Source: Nitrospinaceae bacterium (lineage in GTDB: Bacteria; Nitrospinota; Nitrospinia; Nitrospinales; VA-1). From it: 5,275 nucleotides of DNA. Below, one piece after another: positions 1 through 5,220 of this stretch. The notes beneath the pieces were generated by a model. The model was given only the letters and a program-made list of their open reading frames with translations, made no database searches and was not told where the DNA came from. The position numbers and the translations under genes were made by a program. The stretch spans positions 1 through 5,275 of the forward strand of contig JAJDBA010000139.1 in the NCBI GenBank assembly GCA_029261675.1. Direction: 5' to 3'. The number at the start of each line of letters is the position of its first letter. The stretch's first letter is position 1.

Positions 1-130
1 TGCCTTTTTCGTTGGCTGGGTTTTGTAGGATGCACATGCCAGGCAACACAAACAGAAAGCTTTTACTTCTTATTTTTGATATTACTAATTTACTTTATTT
101 AGTGCACAAAACCTTCAAAACAATTTCAAG
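1..130 (-). other. 5' part of the next gene cassette (runs off the window)
   Basis: On the minus strand this stretch follows the GTTATGC core of the attC site at 131-242, so by integron logic it is the beginning of the following cassette. It is AT-rich, and the first 90 or so bases after the core hold stop codons in all minus-strand frames. An ATG at 37-35 opens a frame that stays open for 12 codons to the window edge, but it has no clear Shine-Dalgarno sequence and is too short to call a gene. The real start could also lie outside the window. Confidence 0.4.
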
Positions 131-242
131 GCATAACGTTGCAAATAACCTGACCCCAGTAGTGGGGTTTGTTTTGTGCTAGGCTTTTTTAGCACAAAAC
201 AAACACCGCTGCTGAGGGTCAGGTTGATTTGCCTTGTTATGT
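131..242 (-). other. attC recombination site (59-base element) of the two-gene cassette
   Basis: On the minus strand the site starts with ACATAAC (242-236) and ends with GTTATGC (137-131), the outer R'' and R' boxes. Inside them are GCAAATCAACCTGACCC and GGGTCAGGTTATTTGC, which pair completely except for one extra C on the 5' arm; such an extrahelical base in the L'' box sets strand choice and orientation in attC sites. The centre holds a further perfect 15-bp stem (167-181 with 190-204) closed by an 8-base loop. The length of 112 bp is within the known range. The boxes and the bulge position agree that the cassette reads leftward. The folded single strand is the substrate of the integrase. 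The strong hairpin might also slow transcription. Confidence 0.9.
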
Positions 243-257
243 TTTTACCTGCATTTG

Positions 258-965
258 TCATCTGTTTTTTAGGAATTGAATATGGTCATCAGGAAGTTGT
301 TCACCAATTTTGAGTACTTTTTTTGCGATCCACTTATTATAATCGCCACTAGTAGTCATTTTGTAGCTTACCTTTACATGGTTATCCATTCTGACGATGG
401 CGGTATCTGTCATGCTTATTTTGTAGTATGATTTTTTTCCATCACTATCTCCTGGCAAATCGACATTTTCATAAAATTGTTTAAAAATCATATTAATGTT
501 ATTCAAATTTAATTTATCGTGGCTTGAGTCGAACTGGTAGCAAACACCCTCTTTAGACACCCTCATATCACCAAATTCAGACTTGATTTTTATAGAGCCA
601 TCATCTTCGATGTCGCGCTTCATACTTACCAAGAAGTCATAAATTGGTAGCCTTGTGTAAAATACGATCCCTTCTGAAGAATCAACCTCTTTTTTAAAAT
701 CTGCTAATACATCAAATGAACTAATCGAACTAAATTGATAACCATATTCGGATTGACTTATTGAAACTGATATATACTTTCCTTCTAGAAAAGACATGCT
801 TTTACGCTCTAAATACGTTTGGTAAAGCTTATCGTACTTTCGATCTAATTTTCTTAAAGGGAAAAGTTTAGTAGCCCATATTGACTTATTTAACTGCAAC
901 TTGAAAACCTTGTAGCCTCTTTTGGTTTCACCAATGGTTGCCGCGGTCACCTTAAAAATACTCAT
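258..965 (-). CDS. cassette protein of unknown function, partner of the HEPN-like gene
   Basis: I do not recognise this 235-residue protein. It has no signal peptide and no membrane segment, so it should be cytoplasmic. Residues 1-90 alternate short hydrophobic strands and charged turns and look beta-rich. The remainder is a lysine- and aspartate-rich mix of strands and helices ending in QFLKNR. No nuclease, ATPase or DNA-binding motif is visible. Its ATG overlaps the stop codon of the preceding gene in TAATG, and the nearest purine-rich GGAG lies too far upstream for a good ribosome site, so translation is probably coupled to the first gene. The stop is 15 bases before the attC. In this context it could be the antitoxin, sensor or target-recognition partner of the HEPN-like protein; that role is inferred from position only. 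Confidence 0.8.
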   Translation of the reverse strand: MSIFKVTAATIGETKRGYKVFKLQLNKSIWATKLFPLRKLDRKYDKLYQTYLERKSMSFLEGKYISVSISQSEYGYQFSSISSFDVLADFKKEVDSSEGIVFYTRLPIYDFLVSMKRDIEDDGSIKIKSEFGDMRVSKEGVCYQFDSSHDKLNLNNINMIFKQFYENVDLPGDSDGKKSYYKISMTDTAIVRMDNHVKVSYKMTTSGDYNKWIAKKVLKIGEQLPDDHIQFLKNR

Positions 966-1498
966 TACTTTTCGAAGCGCTCCATCACCCAGTTTACTAG
1001 TTTATCTTCATAGCTTTTTGAAAATTGATAATCAGATATAGATTCATTATTTTGCATTGAAATAATAGTTGAAATTATTGCGTCGCCTCTAATGATATTT
1101 AAAGTTATTTCACTGATACGGCTTAAAAAACGGTCTAATTCTTCTTCCCCAAAATTATCAACCCTTTCTATGACACCGAGAGTGCTTTCATGAATTAGCT
1201 CATTCCTTGACTCTCGCGCTTTTGTTAATAAATCCTCAATATTTGAATCTAGCTTTAACGACCCAATAGCGCGATTTAAATTTGTGTAGCGCTTAGAAAC
1301 ATCATTTACAAGAGAATGAAACTCATCTTCACTTAAAATGGTTTTAGCTACCACTGCTTGCTTGAATAAAGGGAGTCTAGCAAGAGATTTGGTTATGCTA
1401 TCAAACCTTGTTGCTATCGCTAGAGCACGCCCAAAAATTGAGAATATTTCATCCGAAAATTCTGTTCTTTCAAGAACATCTAATATTTGATTTTGCAT
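965..1498 (-). CDS. HEPN-like putative ribonuclease or toxin, first gene of the cassette
   Basis: The predicted 177-residue protein is almost entirely alpha-helical and soluble. At residues 98-103 it reads RNELIH, matching the R-[N/D/H]-x3-H motif that forms the active site of HEPN ribonucleases, where two protomers usually pair to cut RNA. The motif sits after a helix (LLTKARES) and is followed by a glutamate, a common HEPN setting. HEPN proteins act as toxins in toxin-antitoxin pairs and as effectors in anti-phage systems, but some are inactive scaffolds. I chose the ATG at 1498 because GGAAAG lies 4 bases upstream (1508-1503). An in-frame ATG at 1516 inside the core site would add 6 residues but has no ribosome site, and a TTG at 1549 would read through the recombination site. 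The family assignment rests on the motif and predicted fold only. Confidence 0.75.
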   Translation of the reverse strand: MQNQILDVLERTEFSDEIFSIFGRALAIATRFDSITKSLARLPLFKQAVVAKTILSEDEFHSLVNDVSKRYTNLNRAIGSLKLDSNIEDLLTKARESRNELIHESTLGVIERVDNFGEEELDRFLSRISEITLNIIRGDAIISTIISMQNNESISDYQFSKSYEDKLVNWVMERFEK

Positions 1499-1512
1499 GG
1501 TACTTTCCGAAA

Positions 1513-1630
1513 ACATAACTAGTAATATTCGGCAGGACCATCCTGCCAAATGTATCTACATATATAAACATTTTTCTATATCTATAAACCTGGTATCTAT
1601 ATGTAGGTATCTATATATAGATACTTATCC
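1513..1630 (-). other. candidate attI primary recombination site
   Basis: This AT-rich stretch lies between the end of the small ORF and the GTTATGT core (1519-1513) where the first cassette begins, which is where attI must be if this is the array head. It does not show paired R and L boxes like an attC. It has three direct copies of GTATCTA on the plus strand (1552, 1593, 1607). The last forms half of an 18-bp perfect palindrome, GTATCTATATATAGATAC (1607-1624). CTACATATA (1556-1564) and TATATGTAG (1598-1606) form a further inverted pair. Class 1 attI has extra integrase-binding direct repeats next to the core, so these repeats could serve that way. Without a sister site for comparison the assignment is positional. 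Confidence 0.45.
1522..1549 (-). promoter_or_regulatory. possible cassette promoter with a hairpin in the spacer
   Basis: On the minus strand TTGGCA (1549-1544, five of six -35 consensus bases) is followed after 16 bases by TATTAC (1527-1522, four of six -10 bases). Transcription would start near 1515, inside the core site and just before the first cassette gene. A perfect 7-bp inverted repeat with a 3-base loop, GGCAGGA-TGG-TCCTGCC (1547-1531), overlaps the end of the -35 and fills most of the spacer, where a bound protein could block the promoter. This would play the part of the Pc-type promoter that integrons use for captured cassettes. It is a sequence match only. Confidence 0.3.
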
Positions 1631-1984
1631 TCATTGGTTTACGATGCGTTTTTCCAGTCCAAGTTCTAATATTTGGCTATAGGGGAGTTCCCATAATTTT
1701 TGCCGCGGCCTCCATAGGCCACCAGCATTTTTTACACGGTCACGCAGTTCTAATTCATAGCCTGCCACACGAATCCCAAGCCGGTCGGTCATGTTGAGCG
1801 CCGATGTGACTGCTAACTTATTAGGCTGCCATGCACCCTCTTCAACTATGATTTCAATCGTTGTATAGCGTCGCTCTTTCTTCGCATCATATCGATATCT
1901 AACTGATACCAGCTGTTTGCCATAGAGGTTGGTCCACTTTTTTGTTCCTTTTTGGCCAGGCTTCAGGCATGCCTTTATCCTCAT
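1631..1984 (-). CDS. conserved small protein of unknown function, partner of the integrase
   Basis: This 117-residue basic protein begins MRIKACLKPGQKGTKKW and has a beta-rich N-terminal half (VSVRYRYD, TTIEIIVEE) and a C-terminal segment, LRDRVKNAGGLWRPRQKLWE, followed by LGLEKRIV. I recall similar small proteins, beginning KxCLKPGQKGTKK and with the GGxWxPxxKLWEL segment, as uncharacterised genes in mobile regions of many bacteria; I know of no proven function. AGGGAA lies 6 bases before the ATG, a usable ribosome site. The gene starts 21 bases after the integrase stop on the same strand, so the two probably form one transcript. It lies exactly between the integrase and the cassette insertion point. 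It might assist recombination, or it might travel with the integrase as one mobile unit; neither is shown by the sequence. Confidence 0.85.
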   Translation of the reverse strand: MRIKACLKPGQKGTKKWTNLYGKQLVSVRYRYDAKKERRYTTIEIIVEEGAWQPNKLAVTSALNMTDRLGIRVAGYELELRDRVKNAGGLWRPRQKLWELPYSQILELGLEKRIVNQ

Positions 1985-2005
1985 TTATTATTCCCTTTTT
2001 TGTCG

Positions 2006-3043
2006 TTATCTTGCGGTCTGATTTAGCCCCATAGGTATGCTGCTCAAGTCTGGGGTTAGAAACTGTTCTAATGGGCTACGTACGCCACTTGCACCCATTT
2101 GTAAGACGTGGGTGTAGATCATTGTTGTTCGTATATCGCTGTGCCCAAGTAGTTCTTGCACTGTTCGGATGTCGTAAGCTGCTTCTAACAGGTGGGTTGC
2201 AAAGCTGTGCCTGAGGGCATGGCAACTGGCATGCTTGTGTATTTCTGCCTGTGTTTTGGCCCGTTTCAGTTCGCGGTTCAAGGTGGATTCATGCAGATGA
2301 TGTCTGCGCACTTTACCTGTACGGGGATCTTCGGAAGTTGTTTGAGCAAAGAAGAGGTATTGCCAACTCCACTCTTTTGCTGCTTGCGGATATTTACGAG
2401 CCAGAGCATGGGGAAGATAGACTTCACCATGGCCATTAGCCAGGTCTTTTTTGTGAAGGATACGACCCGCCTTCAATTGTTCCTTCAATGGGATAATCAA
2501 TGATGGAGGAAGGACAGTAACACGGTCTTTCCCTCCTTTCCCTTGTCGGATGGTTATCTGCTTGCGATCAAAATCAAGATCTTTTACCCGTAGCCGCAGG
2601 CACTCCATTGCACGCATCCCAGATCCATAGAGCAGTTTGTTTGCCAGCCCGCTCATTCCTTTCAAACGTGGGAGTATGCGCATGATTTCTTGTTGGCTGA
2701 AAACAGTGGGCAAATTTTGCGGGCATTTTGCACGTGTGATGTTGCGCATCCGCTCAAGCTCAGTATCCAATACTTGCTTATAGAGAAAGGCCAAGGCATT
2801 TAAGGCTTGATTTTGGGTGGAGGCAGCTACATTGAGTTCAACAGCCAGGTAAGTCAGGAACTGTTCAATTTCATTTGAACCCATTTCAGATGGGTGTTTT
2901 TTATTATGATAAAGGATAAAGCGCTTTATCCATTGCAGGTAGGCTTGTTCTGTCCGAATACTGTAGTGTTTCCGTCTGATGACGTTTCGCACTTGGGCTA
3001 GCAGTTTTGAGCCGCCCACGATTCCATCTGTGGTCTCTTCCAT
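2006..3043 (-). CDS. intI: integron integrase (tyrosine recombinase)
   Basis: IntI catalyses recombination between attC sites and between attI and attC, inserting and excising gene cassettes. With the ATG at 3043 the protein has 345 residues, slightly longer than typical IntI. Residues about 10-95 form the SAM-like core-binding domain (RKHYSIRTEQAYLQWIKRFI). The catalytic set is complete: R144 (YGSGMR), lysine near 172 (GKGGKDR), H275 and R278 (CHALRHSFATH), H301 (LGHSDIRTT) and nucleophile Y310 (MIYTHV). Residues 210-230 carry the added segment LPHALARKYPQAAKEW found in integron integrases but not XerC/XerD, which contacts the flipped-out base of folded attC. A TTG at 3103 would add 20 residues unlike the family, so ATG 3043 is preferred, although its ribosome site is weak. 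The gene is co-oriented with the cassettes and has its 3' side toward them, the reverse of class 1 integrons. Confidence 0.95.
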   Translation of the reverse strand: MEETTDGIVGGSKLLAQVRNVIRRKHYSIRTEQAYLQWIKRFILYHNKKHPSEMGSNEIEQFLTYLAVELNVAASTQNQALNALAFLYKQVLDTELERMRNITRAKCPQNLPTVFSQQEIMRILPRLKGMSGLANKLLYGSGMRAMECLRLRVKDLDFDRKQITIRQGKGGKDRVTVLPPSLIIPLKEQLKAGRILHKKDLANGHGEVYLPHALARKYPQAAKEWSWQYLFFAQTTSEDPRTGKVRRHHLHESTLNRELKRAKTQAEIHKHASCHALRHSFATHLLEAAYDIRTVQELLGHSDIRTTMIYTHVLQMGASGVRSPLEQFLTPDLSSIPMGLNQTAR

Positions 3044-3093
3044 TGGCCTATCTCTTGTTGTTACTGTCTCTGTGCTTTGGCTATATACCAGCC

Positions 3094-3122
3094 AATATGA
3101 CAAATGTGCTACTGGTGGTCAA
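3094..3122 (-). promoter_or_regulatory. putative intI promoter
   Basis: On the minus strand TTGACC (3122-3117, five of six -35 bases) is followed after exactly 17 bases by CATATT (3099-3094, four of six -10 bases). Transcription would start near 3087, giving a leader of about 45 bases before the ATG at 3043, which also argues against the TTG at 3103 as the start codon. I see no CTGT-N8-ACAG LexA box over it, unlike the SOS-controlled intI promoters of Vibrio and class 1 integrons. Confidence 0.4.
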
Positions 3123-3215
3123 GCACATTGAGGAAAAGTTTGTACTATTGCTCTTGCGCCCTCATGACTCCATCCTATTGCTTCATGCATTCAGCAGAGA
3201 TATTCCACTCTTTCT

Positions 3216-3239
3216 ACTCAAGATTACACTCAAGATTAC
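3216..3239 (+). repeat. 12-bp perfect tandem duplication upstream of intI
   Basis: ACTCAAGATTAC occurs twice back to back. It lies in the gene-free stretch between the intI promoter and the broken transposase (3123-3291), in which I see no other feature and no coding sequence. It may be replication slippage or scar sequence near an insertion boundary. Confidence 0.6.
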
Positions 3240-3291
3240 ATTCAATCCACCTCGCTTCCCGGATCTCACCAGGCCGAGCAGTGAGTCGTGA

Positions 3292-4257
3292 TGCTCAGTA
3301 TGCAAAACGGGACGGTTTGTAAAAAAGAAGCAGCTAAAGCGGAAGCAAGTTTTGTCGTACATGGCGAACTTAGAGCCGTGCTTAATCGCGATGGAAGCCT
3401 GTGGCGGCGCCAATTATTGGGCAAGAGAATTGATTAAATTGGGGCATGAAGTCAAACTCATCGCGCCGCAATACGTCAAACCCTATGTCAAAGGCAACAA
3501 AAACGACTACAACGATGCCGAGGCAATAGTGGAGGCGGCACAGCGTCCCAACATGCGTTTTGTGCCCATTAAAACAATCGAACAACAGGATATTCAAAAT
3601 TTTCACCGTCAGCGGGAACGCATAAAGAAAGAGCGCACAGCCTTGGTGAACCAGGTTCGCGGGTTGCTGGCGGAATACGGCGTAGTCATCAACAAAGGTG
3701 TTGCCGCTGTACGTAAAAGGTTGCCCGAAATCCTGGAAGATGCGGAAAATGACTTAACCGCTCTCACACGGGAATTATTTGTGGAACTTCTTGAAGAACT
3801 ACAGGCTCTTGATCAACGATTTGAGCAATGCGGGCAACGGATAGAATCCCTCAATCAGGAGAATGATATATGTCGGCGTTTAGATGAGGTGTTAGGCATC
3901 GGGCCTATCACTGCCAGTGCCACATATGCCGCTGCAGGCGATGGCAAAGACTTTGTGAACGGTCGTCATTTTTCAGCCTGGTTAGGCTTGGTGCCTGGTC
4001 AGCGCACAACCGGCGGCAAAATAGTTTTGCTTGGGATCAGCAAACGGGGTAACACCTATCTCAGAACCTTGTTTATCCACGGAGCCAGAGCGGTTCTGCG
4101 TCACTCGGCAAATAAGACCGACCACTTTAGCCGATAGGCACAAGCGGTATTAGCACGCAGAGGGCACAACAAAGCTTGCGTTGCGGTAGCCAATAAAATG
4201 GCCCGCATGGCATGGGTTATTATGGCAAAAGGTGAAACTTATCACGTAGCTACATGA
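3292..4257 (+). pseudogene. IS110-family transposase, 5'-truncated with an internal stop
   Basis: The reading frame matches IS110-family transposases, which combine a DEDD RuvC-like domain with a C-terminal Transposase_20 domain. Recognisable blocks are MEACGGANYWARELIKLGHEV, NKNDYNDAEAI, RGLLAEYG, GIGPITASATYAAAG and LLGISKRGNTYLRTLFIHGA. Three of the four DEDD acids are present: Glu at 3394-3396 and Asp at 3505-3507 and 3514-3516, with family spacing of 37 and 3 residues. The first Asp, normally in a DLAK motif, is missing: family-like sequence starts near 3295 (KTGRFVKKKQLKR), just after a stop at 3289-3291, so roughly 25-30 codons are lost. A TAG at 4135-4137 replaces the Trp expected in a DxxSRWxQA-like block, and the frame then continues with family-like sequence (ARRGHNKACVAVANKMARMAW) to the TGA at 4255-4257. 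Two Thr residues (4006-4011) precede GGK, where relatives often have Ser. The element should be unable to transpose. Confidence 0.9.
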
Positions 4258-4467
4258 ATGGAATAAATAAAACCTAAGCGATGACGGAACTAATTGATGC
4301 CTATCAAAAGCAATCAACTCGGACGTTTTTCCGCAGTGTTTGAGTCGCGCTAAAAGAGCCTAGCAGATCCAGTACCCTCTCGCGACCGTGGATATTGTCG
4401 ATGCTATGAAGAGCGCAATCGGTTGGAAAATACCGTATTATAAAGGCTCCAACCCTGGAATTATGTA
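4258..4467 (+). other. non-coding tail of the IS110 remnant
   Basis: About 220 bases separate the end of the broken transposase from the ribosome site of the next gene. There is no convincing ORF on either strand; a minus-strand frame entering from the right is the complement of the lysine-rich gene. Part of this is probably the 3' non-coding end of the insertion sequence, which in the IS1111 branch of the family can hold the bridge RNA. I could not find the right end of the element, because IS110 elements often lack clear terminal repeats and make no target duplication. Confidence 0.4.
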
Positions 4468-4480
4468 GAGGAGAATACGA

Positions 4481-4627
4481 GTGGCTAAGCAAAATTACGC
4501 TTTCGAAAAGCGCCAGAAAGAAATAGCTAAAAAGAAAAAGAAGGAAGAGAAACGCTTGCAAAAAGCAAGGGTAGACGATAGTCAGCCGCAGGACGTTCAA
4601 CCTATATCAGGAAACGATGATAAATAG
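4481..4627 (+). CDS. small Lys/Glu-rich charged protein, function unknown
   Basis: The 48-codon gene starts with GTG, preceded by GAGGAG (4468-4473) with an ideal 7-base spacing, the best ribosome site in the window. The product begins MAKQNYAFEKRQKEIAKKKK, has a run of lysines, glutamates and arginines to about residue 30, probably one charged helix, and ends in an acidic polar tail (SQPQDVQPISGNDDK). I recall small proteins with this MAKxNYxFEKRQxELAKK start as uncharacterised genes in gammaproteobacteria. A role in RNA or ribosome binding would suit its charge but is a guess. It is followed 32 bases later by a cold-shock pseudogene on the same strand, so the pair may once have been co-transcribed. 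Confidence 0.75.
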   Translation: MAKQNYAFEKRQKEIAKKKKKEEKRLQKARVDDSQPQDVQPISGNDDK

Positions 4628-4659
4628 GTAACAATAGGCAACACATAGCAAAACAAAGC

Positions 4660-4855
4660 ATGAGTACAGGTACAGTAAAGTGATTCAATGTTTCGGTTTC
4701 ATTACTCCAGATGATGATGGCAAGGATCTATTTGTTCATCATTCGGAAATTCAAAGTGGCGGTGGATAGGCAAGTCTCAGTGATGGTCAGAAAGTAGAAT
4801 TAGAAGTTGGCAAGGCCAGAAAGGGCCGTGTGCTAATAAGGTTGTGTCTCTCTAA
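4660..4855 (+). pseudogene. cold-shock protein (CspA family) pseudogene
   Basis: Cold-shock proteins are single-domain OB-fold RNA chaperones of about 66-70 residues. The sequence starts MSTGTVK, where the following TGA (4681-4683) stands for the usual Trp of VKWFN. After FN about 10 bases appear deleted, changing frame, and the gene resumes at 4692 as FGFITPDDDGKDLFVHHSEI, containing both RNA-binding motifs. A TAG at 4767-4769 replaces an aromatic residue before ASLSDGQKVELEVGKARKG, and a one-base loss near 4826-4829 shifts the frame again to CANKVVSL and a TAA at 4853-4855. Both ends remain recognisable, so the decay is recent to moderate. No functional product is expected. Confidence 0.9.
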
Positions 4856-4890
4856 CTCTCCCAATTTAACTGGTTCGAGTAAGCATCAAC

Positions 4891-4959
4891 ACATAACGAA
4901 TAAGGTTAGATTGTGATTTGCGTGCAGCGCGAAGCCACAATCTGAACCGTTTGTTGGAC
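4891..4959 (-). other. second attC site, right of the integrase
   Basis: On the minus strand the site begins with GTCCAAC (4959-4953), a perfect RYYYAAC box, and ends with GTTATGT (4897-4891), the same core as at the first cassette boundary. Between them GGTTCAGATTGTG pairs with CACAATCTAACC except for one extra C on the 5' arm, the typical extrahelical base of the L'' box. The central loop is GC-rich. Its length of 69 bp is typical. Orientation is the same as the attC at 131-242. Its own cassette would lie to the right (4960 onward, minus strand), but no gene is visible there. Confidence 0.75.
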
Positions 4960-5060
4960 AAACCCGTTGATTGTGAAATACCTTTGCTCTTCGATTGTGT
5001 CGCTACCTCGTATATGGTCTCCTCCCATTTTGCAAGACTTTATAAACTCAAGGGTCAGGG

Positions 5061-5118
5061 GCGCGGAGTCACAGGGGCGCGGGGTCCAAGGCGCGGGGTC
5101 ACAAGGCGCGGGGTCAGG
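5061..5118 (+). repeat. GC-rich tandem repeat, four imperfect units of 13-16 bp
   Basis: The core GCGCGGRGTC recurs at 5061, 5077, 5091 and 5106 with spacing of 16, 14 and 15 bases, separated by short variable CACA, CCAA or CAGG links. The strong GC bias contrasts with the AT-rich sequence on both sides. It could be a slippage array or part of a mobile-element end. Confidence 0.75.
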
Positions 5119-5156
5119 CCTGCGTTAATGTGCTAATGAACATATTGAGGACAATA

Positions 5157-5220
5157 GGGGACAGACCACATTTTTTACGACATCACATGAAACCAACACA
5201 AATAACCGTGGTCTGCCCCC
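5157..5220. repeat. 13-bp inverted repeat around a 38-base AT-rich centre
   Basis: GGGGACAGACCAC (5157-5169) and GTGGTCTGCCCCC (5208-5220) are inverted copies with 12 of 13 positions matching. The spacing is too wide for a terminator and there is no following T run. The arms resemble the GGGGACAGACCAC boxes of REP-type or small non-autonomous elements, so this could be a short mobile repeat or the edge of one. Confidence 0.6.

Larger units (their letters stand above)
137..1518 (-). mobile_element. complete two-gene integron cassette
   Basis: Integrase cuts after the G of the GTT core. One core (GTTATGT) reads 1519 to 1513 and the other (GTTATGC, the right-hand core of the attC) reads 137 to 131 on the minus strand. 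The 1382-bp segment between the cuts has the usual cassette layout: a short leader, coding sequence filling almost all of it, and an attC beginning 15 bases after the last stop codon. It is unusual in carrying two genes rather than one. Its base composition is clearly more AT-rich than that of the integrase and small ORF to its right, which fits separate acquisition. Confidence 0.8.

Noticed and set aside
1531..1547. Perfect hairpin GGCAGGA-CCA-TCCTGCC as a transcription terminator
   Set aside because: No T run follows on either strand, so an operator or recombination-site role is more likely.
1497..1682. Plus-strand 61-codon frame
   Set aside because: It crosses the candidate attI and its repeats; the product is low-complexity Ile/Tyr and no ribosome site is seen.
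2192..2503. Plus-strand frames of 103 and 62 codons
   Set aside because: They lie wholly inside intI, whose protein is unmistakable on the other strand.
3044..3122. LexA box controlling intI
   Set aside because: CTGT and ACAG elements occur but not with the 8-base spacing of the CTGT-N8-ACAG consensus.
3007..3413. Short frames on both strands in the intI upstream and transposase start region
   Set aside because: They overlap intI or the transposase remnant, lack ribosome sites and resemble nothing known.
4304..4600. Minus-strand 98-codon frame with a very hydrophobic Leu/Phe segment resembling a membrane protein
   Set aside because: It is the complement of the lysine-rich gene at 4481-4627: AAG/AAA codons read backward as Leu/Phe. 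It has no ribosome site and no family resemblance.
4891..4959. attC read on the plus strand
   Set aside because: Plus-strand boxes would be ACATAAC and GTTGGAC with the extra base on the wrong arm; the minus-strand reading gives a perfect RYYYAAC box and the known GTTATGT core.
5061..5118. CRISPR-like array
   Set aside because: Units are 13-16 bp with 3-6 base links; no unique spacers and no cas genes.
4918..5136. Plus-strand 72-codon frame
   Set aside because: It starts inside the attC site and ends in GC-rich tandem repeats giving a Gly/Arg-rich tail; no start signal.
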